Shown here: piece by piece, positions 36,625 through 43,676 of the stretch
How positions within the stretch are numbered: position 1 is the first letter of the stretch
How the letters are laid out: every line of letters begins with the position of its first letter
Translations under genes and position numbers: made by a program
The notes under the pieces: model-generated
The model's database searches: none
What the model was told of the DNA's origin: nothing
What the model saw: only the letters and a program-made list of their open reading frames with translations
Source: UBA7985 sp965661545
Lineage (GTDB): Bacteria > Pseudomonadota > Alphaproteobacteria > UBA7985
DNA length: 64,000 bases
Assembly (NCBI GenBank): GCA_965661545.1
Contig: CBFIEF010000003.1
Coordinates: 62,001-126,000, forward strand
Direction: 5' to 3'

Positions 36625-37626
36625 TTATAGGGATTTGAGCATGGTCTCAATCTGACTTGCGATTGAGGCAGATAACATTTTTCTGAGCTTCTCGTTTTTC
36701 AGTTCTCGACTTGCCGTGTAGGCCGTGAACAACCGAGACATATTGTAGTTACGAATTTGTAACCAAAGCTCTTGCTGGTTGGAGATGTCGAGGTCCTTGA
36801 GTGCAATACGAAAGGTCTCACGTGGCGCGCGAGGCTGGCCGGTCACGCCCACAAGCGAGTGTGACATGGTAATCTTGTCGCCTTCAATCCACGCGTTGGG
36901 AACCAAGCCGTTTCCAACCCGCTTTACTTCGTTGAAGTTTCGCAAAAGCGCAAAGGTTTGTCCGTTCGCCAGCTTGAATTGCATGGGCAAAGAAAAGGCG
37001 GTGTTGAACTCCATGACCCGCCCCTGCGCGTTCAAAGCGTGTAGGGAGTCAAACCGGCCTGCTGTGACCAGAATTTCACCCTCCGCCTTTCCCGCAACAC
37101 GGAAAGAGCCGCCCGCCGAGATGCTCATATTCAGGCCTCTGTTGCCGGGACGCGCCAAGCCCAAGATTGGCACCAGCATGGCGCCATCCTTCGTTGCAAC
37201 AAATGAAGGAGCCAGCAAAGCCCGATTGATGGCCTCAGGCTTTACGTTAATGGTCGCAAAATTCCCCAAAGCCACGGCCCGAAACGTGTTGCTCGCCGTG
37301 ATGTTTTCCTCATCGATGCTTTTGCGCAAGTCGATAAGCGCGGCGCGGTCGTCGTCGGAGACCAGCGCGCTGAGATATTCATTGAACCACCCACGGAATT
37401 CGTCGGGAACCTCAGCCTTTTCAGAAACCTGGCCGGTCTCGAAATCAATGCTTGCAACAGGCAGTTTCAAGGTTTCTGGAATCGAGATCTCAAACTCCGT
37501 CTCACCCTCGACTGTCTGCAAGCAAATTTCTTTTCCATCGATGCCTGCAATTTCTACATTACGGAGTGTCGCACCATTTTGCTCAGCTTGAGCGGCGAGT
37601 TCCTGTAGCTTCTTTAAATTGCTCAA
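36625..37626 (-). CDS. Uncharacterised protein with faint SET-domain-like pattern
   Basis: The 333-residue product has no signal peptide or membrane segment and was not recognised as a named family. Residues 20-60 (LRNVEIAGIDGKEICLQTVE, EISIPETLKL) resemble the N-terminal strand pattern of SET domains. Residues 148-215 (LVPILGLARPG, GEILVTAGRFDSL, RVMEFNTAFSLPM) resemble the C-terminal SET core, but the usual NH and catalytic Tyr motifs appear replaced. So it may be a degenerate SET-fold protein without methylase activity. It lies 88 nt before the sulfotransferase start, in the same direction, and could share its transcript. This reading is inference from pattern alone. Confidence 0.5.
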   Translation of the reverse strand: MSNLKKLQELAAQAEQNGATLRNVEIAGIDGKEICLQTVEGETEFEISIPETLKLPVASIDFETGQVSEKAEVPDEFRGWFNEYLSALVSDDDRAALIDLRKSIDEENITASNTFRAVALGNFATINVKPEAINRALLAPSFVATKDGAMLVPILGLARPGNRGLNMSISAGGSFRVAGKAEGEILVTAGRFDSLHALNAQGRVMEFNTAFSLPMQFKLANGQTFALLRNFNEVKRVGNGLVPNAWIEGDKITMSHSLVGVTGQPRAPRETFRIALKDLDISNQQELWLQIRNYNMSRLFTAYTASRELKNEKLRKMLSASIASQIETMLKSL

Positions 37627-37912
37627 CGACGTGGCTCCTGCTTAATGGCTGGGTGAAGGCATTGGTTCACACCAACAGATTTGCTTTTTGCACGCCTTAG
37701 CATGCGCTTGGCCTCTCATACTCGGAGGACCGCGCAGAAATAAGGTATTTATGGGAATCTGTGTAGATACTGCGTTGCAAAGCGCCTGCCCTTTCCCGAG
37801 GGGGTGTTGCGCGGACAACGCCGGTCACCATAATGCACATTATAGAACCTCAGCGGCCTGATGTTTGCAGCGCAGTGCAAAATTCCATCAATACCAACCA
37901 GACGGAGTCGCC
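37627..37912. promoter_or_regulatory. Divergent intergenic region, no gene seen
   Basis: This 286-nt gap separates the divergently transcribed SET-like gene and the parvulin gene. No convincing ORF or RNA gene was found. It must hold both promoters. Plus-strand ACGGAG at 37902-37907 is the ribosome-binding site of the parvulin gene. Confidence 0.5.
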
Positions 37913-38821
37913 ATGTTTGCGAATCGCACTTTCGGCCTAACGACGCTTGGAAGCCTTGTTGCCGCCTGTCTGACTTTGATTTGGGCCAGTGTGAGCCACG
38001 CGCAGGACGACGCTTACCCCGACCTGAGCCAACTGTCGCCAGAAACGGTTGTGGCGGTGGTTAACGGCACTCCCATTAACTTTGCTCAAGTCGAATACGC
38101 TTACGCGCTGTTGCCGGATGACTTCACAGCGCGCCCCTTAGCGCAAGTTCTGCCCCAAGTGGTGCAATTGGTGATCGAACAACGCTTGCTGGCCGAAGAG
38201 GCGGTCAACCAGTCTCTGCATGACAACACCGCCTATCAGGCCGCCCTGCAATTTCAAGCAGATCGCCTGCTGCAAGAGACCTACATCGCGCAGATGATGG
38301 CTGATCAGCTGTCCGACGAATCGCTTGAGATTGCATACACCGTCTATTCCATGCAGTTACCGCTCGAAGAGCGCGTGCGTGCCCGGCACATCCTGGTTGC
38401 GCCCGCGTCCAACGACGAGACAGATGTTCGCGATGCGCTGATTGAGGCGCAAGACCTCATCCGACAGCTGAACGAGGGCGAAGACTTCGCTGAGCTTGCT
38501 CTGCAATTCTCAGATGACCAGGGCAGCGCAGAACTGGGAGGCGATTTAGGGTTTTTCCCTCGTGGCCGGATGGTTGAAGCCTTTGAAGACGCCGCCTTTG
38601 CGTTGGAGCTTAACGCTTTCACGCAGGAGGCTGTCGCATCCCCCTTTGGTTTCCACATCATCGAAGTGCTCGAGCGAACAGAGATGAAGCCGACGTTGGA
38701 CGAGGTGCGGCAGGAACTCATGATGCAGCTTGAAACCCAACGCCTGACCCTCAAACTCGAAGAATTGCGCGCCGGAGCTGAAATCATGACCATCATCGAA
38801 AGTACGGCAAGCGACGGCTGA
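37913..38821 (+). CDS. Parvulin-type peptidylprolyl isomerase, periplasmic
   Basis: The protein has 302 residues from the ATG at 37913, chosen because ACGGAG precedes it by 5 nt. A signal peptide covers 1-30 (SVSHA before QDD). A SurA-like N-terminal helical part (VVAVVNGTPINFAQV) precedes the parvulin domain at about 155-250: RARHILVAPAS, DFAELALQFSDD, GGDLGFFPRGRMV and ASPFGFHIIEVLE. It should isomerise prolyl bonds and help protein folding in the periplasm. It is a second PpiC-type protein in this window besides surA. Confidence 0.93.
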   Translation: MFANRTFGLTTLGSLVAACLTLIWASVSHAQDDAYPDLSQLSPETVVAVVNGTPINFAQVEYAYALLPDDFTARPLAQVLPQVVQLVIEQRLLAEEAVNQSLHDNTAYQAALQFQADRLLQETYIAQMMADQLSDESLEIAYTVYSMQLPLEERVRARHILVAPASNDETDVRDALIEAQDLIRQLNEGEDFAELALQFSDDQGSAELGGDLGFFPRGRMVEAFEDAAFALELNAFTQEAVASPFGFHIIEVLERTEMKPTLDEVRQELMMQLETQRLTLKLEELRAGAEIMTIIESTASDG

Positions 38822-38848
38822 ATGAAGGGGATTTTTTGATCTCAACCG

Positions 38849-38878
38849 GGGTGCTGCGGCTGTAGCACCCTTTTTTTG
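38849..38878 (+). terminator. Intrinsic terminator after the parvulin gene
   Basis: A 7-bp perfect stem (38849-38855 with 38864-38870) is followed by seven T residues at 38871-38877. It begins 28 nt after the parvulin gene stop and precedes proX, so the two genes are transcribed separately. Confidence 0.92.
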
Positions 38879-38922
38879 TGACCAGCCTTCGGTTAGAGCA
38901 CAGTCCAACAGGAGAGCTTTGT

Positions 38923-39471
38923 ATGACCGACACCACCACGAACCCGGCGACCCGTGAAGAGATCGACGCTCAGCATCGCACCGATGCTTGGACGCCGCAG
39001 CAACTGTTGGCTCGGCTCGACGCGCTGGGCTTTGACACCACAACCACAGAGCACGATCCCATGTGGACGGTGGAGGACTCCCAACGCTTGCGTGAAGACG
39101 ATCGCGAAGAGGGTCACTGCAAATCGCTGTTTCTGCGCAATAAAAAGGGTAAGATGTGGCTCGTGGTCATGCTCGAAGACCAGCGTTTGGATATCAAAGC
39201 CTTAGGCGAAGCGCTGGGCGAAAAACTGTCCTTTGCCAAGCCTGAGCGGCTGATGGAATACTTGGGCGTTATACCCGGCTCCGTCACACCCTTCTCCGTG
39301 GTCAATGACGATACGAACGCTGTGCAAGTCGTTCTGCAACGACGAATGATGGAGTGCGCGCACCTGCACTATCACCCTTTGCGCAACTTCATGACGACCA
39401 AAATTTCCGCCGCCGACTTAATCCAATTCCTCGAGGCGCAGGACCACAGCCCACACATCCTCGATTTCTAA
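38923..39471 (+). CDS. proX: Prolyl-tRNA editing protein ProX (YbaK/EbsC family)
   Basis: The protein has 182 residues from the ATG at 38923. AGGAG lies 8 nt upstream, so the longer frame from 38878 is rejected. The INS/YbaK fold shows in HCKSLFLRNKKGKMWLVVM, with the conserved Lys, and in the C-terminal GSVTPFSVVNDDTNAVQVV and HLHYHPLRNFMTTKIS. ProX proteins hydrolyse Ala-tRNA-Pro in trans and improve proline decoding fidelity. The opening RTDAWTPQQLLARLDALGFD is typical of bacterial ProX. Confidence 0.93.
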   Translation: MTDTTTNPATREEIDAQHRTDAWTPQQLLARLDALGFDTTTTEHDPMWTVEDSQRLREDDREEGHCKSLFLRNKKGKMWLVVMLEDQRLDIKALGEALGEKLSFAKPERLMEYLGVIPGSVTPFSVVNDDTNAVQVVLQRRMMECAHLHYHPLRNFMTTKISAADLIQFLEAQDHSPHILDF

Positions 39472-39538
39472 CTTGCCATCCTGACCAACGCCCCCCACGT
39501 TTTGAACACGAACCGTTCACACCAGAAGGAACAGCTCC

Positions 39539-40492
39539 ATGAGCGAACTCATCGGACTTCAAGCCCCGGTCAAACCGACCGCGCCGGCAGATGTCATCAT
39601 TGACGGCACCGAAGCCACCTTTGCTCAAGACGTCATCGAAGCTTCGATGGAGCGTCCGGTTATTGTCGATTTCTGGGCCGAGTGGTGTGGTCCCTGTAAA
39701 ACGCTTGGTCCAACGATCGAGAAAGTCGTGACCGAAGCCGCTGGTGCCGTGAAGCTGGTCAAAATTGACACGGAAACCAACCAGATGCTGGCGCAGCAAA
39801 TGCGGATCCAGTCCATCCCAACGGTTTACGCCTTCTACCAAGGCCAGCCGGTAGATGGATTTATGGGCGCCCTGCCCGAGAGCCAAATTCAGGCCTTCGT
39901 CGACAAAATGATTTCGCTCTCAGGCGCTGAGCCCGGCGCTCCGACGCCGGGTGGCGAAGACGCCTTGGACGTGGACGCCATGCTCGAACACGCTGATGTG
40001 GCGCTGGCCGCTGGCGCTCACGAGCAAGCCCGCGACTTGTATCGCGCGGTTTTGGTCGAGGATCAGAGCAACGTTAAAGCCTATAGTGGCTTTGCCCGGG
40101 CGATGCTTGCAGAAAACCGGCTGAGTGATGTTCAGGCGATGATGGAACAAATCCCAGAAGAGCTGCTTTCAGCCCCTGAGATCATCAGCCTCGCTGGCAT
40201 GATGACATTGGCCGAACGCGCCGCGTCCCTGCCGAATACAGCGCAACTCGAGGCGGCAGTTGCGGCCAACGACGATGATCACGACGCCCGGCACATGTTG
40301 GCTCAAGCCCTGCTCGGTCGGGGACAGCCCGAAGCGGGCGCAGAGCATTTGCTGACGATCATGCGTAAAGATCGCGAATGGAATGACGACGGTGCGCGCA
40401 AGGCAATGCTGGAGCTGTTTGAGGCGCTGGGCCACGGCTCACCGTTGACCATCGCCTTTCGGAAAAAGCTTTCAGCCCTGCTGTTCAGCTAA
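39539..40492 (+). CDS. CnoX/YbbN-like thioredoxin-TPR co-chaperone
   Basis: The 317-residue protein has a thioredoxin domain with the active-site motif WCGPC (Cys50 and Cys53) inside VIVDFWAEWCGPCKTLGP. The C-terminal half is made of TPR-like helices (GAHEQARDLYRAVLVED and later repeats) with an acidic stretch before them. This architecture is that of CnoX/YbbN, a folding factor that cooperates with GroEL/DnaK and protects proteins from oxidation. E. coli CnoX lacks the second Cys, but this protein keeps both, as many relatives do. The ribosome-binding site AGAAGGA precedes the ATG by 8 nt. Confidence 0.93.
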   Translation: MSELIGLQAPVKPTAPADVIIDGTEATFAQDVIEASMERPVIVDFWAEWCGPCKTLGPTIEKVVTEAAGAVKLVKIDTETNQMLAQQMRIQSIPTVYAFYQGQPVDGFMGALPESQIQAFVDKMISLSGAEPGAPTPGGEDALDVDAMLEHADVALAAGAHEQARDLYRAVLVEDQSNVKAYSGFARAMLAENRLSDVQAMMEQIPEELLSAPEIISLAGMMTLAERAASLPNTAQLEAAVAANDDDHDARHMLAQALLGRGQPEAGAEHLLTIMRKDREWNDDGARKAMLELFEALGHGSPLTIAFRKKLSALLFS

Positions 40493-40588
40493 GCTGTGAG
40501 GCGACGTGAAGCGCTCAGGGATTGCCTTGGCGCTTCAGCGGCTCATATTCAAAGGTAGTAATACGATTAAACCCAAACGACGGGAGCA

Positions 40589-41284
40589 ATGCGCCCCATG
40601 ACGGCTCGCGCCTTTTTGCCGAACTCGCTGGACGACCTTCCAAAGGAAATTCCAATTTTCCCGCTTACTGGCGCTTTATTGCTGCCCGTGGGGCACCTGC
40701 CGCTTAACATTTTTGAGCCGCGCTATCTGTCGATGATCAGCGACGCCCTGCGAACCCCGCAGCGGTTGATCGGCATGATCCAAGCGACGGACTTGGAAGT
40801 CAGCATGAGCGATGCACCCGTTCACGCCTTGGGATGCGCAGGCCGGATTTCTGCTTTTTCTGAAAATGATGATGGCACTGTCATGATCACACTGACCGGC
40901 ATCATCCGTTTCTCGATTGAGCGCGAGCTCGATTTGGCGACCGGCGGATACCGTCGTGTGACCCCAGACTTCAGCACCTTTGCGACCGACTTGATTGAAC
41001 TGAACCAAGCGCCAACCAATGAGGACGTGCTGCTAGCCTCCGTGATCGATGCCACCAAACGCTACTTTGATGCCAAAGGCTTCAATACCGATTGGGAAGG
41101 CATTCAAGATCTTGGACTGACAGAGCTTGTAACGTCCTTGGGCATGGCCTGTCCTTTCGATCCGTTGGAAAAGCAGGCGCTACTCGAAGCAGAAAATGTC
41201 GAAGAACGGGCCAAGACCCTCACGCAGATCATGACCATGGCCACACTGGGTGATAGTGTGGATGCGACCGTTGCTGTGAACTAA
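40589..41284 (+). CDS. LON peptidase substrate-binding (N-terminal) domain protein
   Basis: The 231-residue protein has the LON N-terminal beta-roll: IPIFPLTGALLLPVGHLPLN and IFEPRYLSMISDAL near residues 20-54. A helical part to the end follows, with ALLEAENVEERAKTLTQIM. There is no AAA+ or protease domain, so it is not a Lon enzyme. Such stand-alone LON_substr_bdg proteins are common in alphaproteobacteria, always without a known function. It lies between the cnoX-like gene and the trm112-like gene, all in the same direction. A second ATG lies three codons downstream. Confidence 0.93.
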   Translation: MRPMTARAFLPNSLDDLPKEIPIFPLTGALLLPVGHLPLNIFEPRYLSMISDALRTPQRLIGMIQATDLEVSMSDAPVHALGCAGRISAFSENDDGTVMITLTGIIRFSIERELDLATGGYRRVTPDFSTFATDLIELNQAPTNEDVLLASVIDATKRYFDAKGFNTDWEGIQDLGLTELVTSLGMACPFDPLEKQALLEAENVEERAKTLTQIMTMATLGDSVDATVAVN

Positions 41285-41293
41285 GGACGTCTT

Positions 41294-41497
41294 GTGACTG
41301 AAGAATCGCCGACCCAAAGCCCCGAACACCACGCGCCCGATCCGCAGATGCTTGAGTTGCTCGTGTGTCCTCTGACTAAGACCACACTGCACTTAGACCG
41401 CGAGGCGCAAGAACTGGTGTCGGAGCAAGCAGGCCTGGCTTTTCCCATCCGTGACGGAATTCCGATCCTGCTGGTCGAAGAAGCACGGCGGCTCTAG
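41294..41497 (+). CDS. Trm112 family small zinc-binding-like protein
   Basis: This 67-residue protein has the Trm112 pattern, with MLELLVCPLTKTTLHLDRE followed by GLAFPIRDGIPILLVEEARR. It starts at the GTG 41294, with AAGGACG a few nt upstream. In eukaryotes Trm112 activates methyltransferases; bacterial relatives (YcaR-type) are of uncertain function. Only one of the four zinc cysteines of the fold is visible in the core, so zinc binding is doubtful. Its 3' end overlaps the convergent UbiH-like gene by 4 nt. Confidence 0.9.
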   Translation: MTEESPTQSPEHHAPDPQMLELLVCPLTKTTLHLDREAQELVSEQAGLAFPIRDGIPILLVEEARRL

Positions 41498-42666
41498 CGG
41501 TCGGCCTCGCGCCGAAGCAACGCCTTGACCGGCGGGAAACGCTCGATCATCTCCAAACCCGACGCGGCCAAAGCTCGAAATGGCGCAGGACTGCGGTCCA
41601 GCACATCATGCAATCCGGTTGTCAGCGCTGTAAACCGCGCTGTGTCAGCGCGTCGTTCGCGCTGGTAGTCGAGCAGCGCCTGCCCATCACCTCCATCCAG
41701 ACCAAAGCGACGCTGATCGATCAAAACGTTGGTCAGGGCAGCAGCATCTTTGATGGTCATGTTCAGACCCTGACCTGCGAGCGGATGCATCGCATGGGCA
41801 GCTTCTCCAATCAGCGCAAGGCGCTCCCCAATGATGGTCTCACAGTGATGAGCGCGCAAAGCGAACTGCCCCCACGCCGGATCACTGGGCGCTTGGAGTG
41901 TGCCCAGAGCCTCCCCAAACCGGGCTTGCATCCGTTCGGTCAAAATGCCCGGCGACAAGGTGAACAAGGTTTTGGCCTTGGCGGTCGGCTCGACCCATAT
42001 GAAGCTGCTGGCGTGCTCACCATCCATGCTGTGCAAGGGTAAGAACGCGAGCGTGCCACCGGGCAAAAAGCGTTGAAACGCCCGACCTTGGTGCGAGGCG
42101 CTGTGCTTGATGCGGCCAGTGAGGGCGGTTTGGTGAAAATCCCGCTGATGGCTTTGAATATCCTCAGCTCGGCGCAGTTGCGAGTTCTTGCCGTCTGCCG
42201 CGATTACCAGGCGCGCACCAATGTTCGTGCCGTCAGCCAGTGTGACAATCCGCTGCCCCCCCTCAAGCGCACTCCCAACGACAGACTGCTCAAAAGCCCC
42301 CTGAACCTCAATTTCATCGAGCAAGAAGCGGGTCAAGTCGCGGTTGAAAACAACCCATGAACCGCTGTCCAGATGGAGAGACGCATCCGGCTGCAAAGCC
42401 GAGTTCAGTCCACCATCAACCACCATTTCAGCAATCCGCTGCCCGTACTGATGCAGCCAGTCGTCTGGCAACCCAAGCAGCCCTATAGCCTTAGGCGTCA
42501 GGGCCGTGGATCGTGTATCCGCGTTAGACAAGCCCAATGCATGCTGGGGCCTGGGATCGATGAGAAACGGTTTGAAGCCACGGGACTGGAGGGCTCGAAA
42601 CTGGATCAAGCCCGCCAGACCAGCACCAACGATAACGATTTCCTGCACTGATTCCGATTGGCTCAT
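41494..42666 (-). CDS. UbiH/COQ6-family FAD-dependent hydroxylase
   Basis: The protein has 390 residues from the ATG at 42666, with GGAAAA 7-9 nt upstream; an alternative ATG at 42681 adds 5 residues. The Rossmann motif GAGLAG is at 14-19. The DG motif is in RLVIAADGKNSQLR and the FAD-binding GEAAHAMHPLAGQGLNMTIK segment follows. These group it with UbiH, UbiF and VisC monooxygenases of ubiquinone synthesis. The exact ring position it hydroxylates cannot be decided. Its divergent promoter region lies next to the PII gene. Confidence 0.92.
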   Translation of the reverse strand: MSQSESVQEIVIVGAGLAGLIQFRALQSRGFKPFLIDPRPQHALGLSNADTRSTALTPKAIGLLGLPDDWLHQYGQRIAEMVVDGGLNSALQPDASLHLDSGSWVVFNRDLTRFLLDEIEVQGAFEQSVVGSALEGGQRIVTLADGTNIGARLVIAADGKNSQLRRAEDIQSHQRDFHQTALTGRIKHSASHQGRAFQRFLPGGTLAFLPLHSMDGEHASSFIWVEPTAKAKTLFTLSPGILTERMQARFGEALGTLQAPSDPAWGQFALRAHHCETIIGERLALIGEAAHAMHPLAGQGLNMTIKDAAALTNVLIDQRRFGLDGGDGQALLDYQRERRADTARFTALTTGLHDVLDRSPAPFRALAASGLEMIERFPPVKALLRREADR

Positions 42667-43084
42667 GGGGTCATTTTCCAAGTCAAAGGTCGATGATCAT
42701 CATATAGGAAGCCTTGTGTTGGAATCATCCTCCAATGCAGACCTTTGTTTGCTTAGAATTTGTGCAGTGCATGGATTTGAGGCACCAATTCCTGCTGTAA
42801 ATTTGAGCATAAATTTATGCAGTGGAGATTAAGTAGCTGTTTTATATCGATTTATACCATGGTCAAAAAGTTGGCACGCATCTTGATGTGTAAACATATG
42901 TGACGAAATGCACAGCGCCGTCTTTTCCTCCCTGGCGCTGCGCCCATCGCAACAAGGCTCAGGCGCGGCTTGCGGTCCTAATTCCTCCCCAAGGGGACCA
43001 CAGCCTCGCCCGTTGCCGCAACTGCTGGCCGCCGCTACGGTAGGTCAGCACCCAAACACAAACACTGAACGAATAGGTACGAAT
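42667..43084. promoter_or_regulatory. ubiH-like / PII intergenic region
   Basis: The 418-nt gap is AT-richer (about 42700-42900) than the neighbouring genes. It contains the sigma-54 promoter described separately, followed by a leader of about 190 nt before the PII ATG. No protein-coding ORF in the leader is convincing, and an open frame from 42908 into the PII gene is not supported by any family. Confidence 0.5.
42872..42887 (+). promoter_or_regulatory. Sigma-54 (RpoN) promoter of the PII gene
   Basis: The sequence TGGCACGCATCTTGAT matches the consensus TGGCACG-N4-TTGC with only the last base of the -12 element changed (TTGA). The -24 GG and -12 element have the right spacing. It is 198 nt upstream of the PII start. 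PII genes are often transcribed from NtrC-activated sigma-54 promoters; a strong NtrC site was not found here, though a weak GTGCAT-N7-AGGCAC element lies near 42767-42785. Confidence 0.75.
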
Positions 43085-43423
43085 ATGAAGTGGGTAGTAG
43101 CTGTAATTAAGCCGTCAAAGCTGGAGCCGGTCCGTGATCGCCTGACTGAACTGGGGATCGAAGGTCTGACTGCAACGGAAGTTAAGGGCTATGGCCGTCA
43201 AAAGGGTCATACTGAAATCTACCGTGGTGCTGAATACACCGTGAACTTCCTGCCAAAGGTGAAAATCGAACTGGCTGTTCCCGGTGACAAGGCTGAAGCC
43301 GTTGTCGAAGCAATCCAAAGCGCTGCCAACACTGGCGCCATTGGAGACGGCAAGATTTTCGTTCTCGACCTTGAGCAGGCCATTCGGATCCGCACCGGCG
43401 AAACAGACGCCTCCGCGCTCTAA
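43085..43423 (+). CDS. glnK: Nitrogen regulatory protein PII (GlnK/GlnB type)
   Basis: The 112-residue protein is a complete PII. The T-loop has the uridylylation site Tyr51 in YRGAEYTVNF. The B-loop (VAVIKPSKLEPVRDRL at the start) and the C-terminal signature DGKIFVLDLEQAIRIRTGET are present. The trimer senses 2-oxoglutarate and ATP/ADP and regulates ammonium uptake or glutamine synthesis. GlnD at 19.7-22.4 kb is its expected modifying enzyme. A glnK is usually followed by amtB; here ftsK follows instead, so the paralogue type (GlnK or GlnB) is ambiguous. The sigma-54 promoter favours GlnK. Confidence 0.97.
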   Translation: MKWVVAVIKPSKLEPVRDRLTELGIEGLTATEVKGYGRQKGHTEIYRGAEYTVNFLPKVKIELAVPGDKAEAVVEAIQSAANTGAIGDGKIFVLDLEQAIRIRTGETDASAL

Positions 43424-43449
43424 ACCCGCTTTCTCATTTGAGACCCTGA

Positions 43450-43486
43450 AACCGGTGCTGTCCCACCACGGACGCACCGGTTTTTT
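43450..43486 (+). terminator. Intrinsic terminator of the PII gene
   Basis: A 9-bp perfect stem (43450-43458 with 43474-43482) has further imperfect inner pairing and is followed by a run of T residues to 43486. It begins 27 nt after the PII stop codon, so the PII message is monocistronic. Confidence 0.92.
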
Positions 43487-43535
43487 CATGCCTGCGCTTT
43501 AACCGGCTCGTCGTCGCCTAAGCCACCACACTAGA

Positions 43536-43578
43536 ATTATGCGCTAAGGCATTGAAAACCGATGAATTAGCGCGTAAT
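43536..43578. repeat. 12-bp inverted repeat upstream of ftsK
   Basis: Arms 43536-43547 and 43567-43578 (ATTATGCGCTAA with one mismatch in its partner) are separated by 19 nt. A third, direct copy of the TTATGCGCTTAG half-site follows near 43595-43606. The symmetrical sites lie 99-141 nt before the ftsK ATG and may be a protein-binding operator. Confidence 0.65.
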
Positions 43579-43676
43579 AATGCCGGTATTGGTTTTATGC
43601 GCTTAGCGAGGCTCCGTTTTCATGGAGTGACAGACAGGCGCTTCGATTTACAAAAGACGGCAATTTCAGGCGTTCA

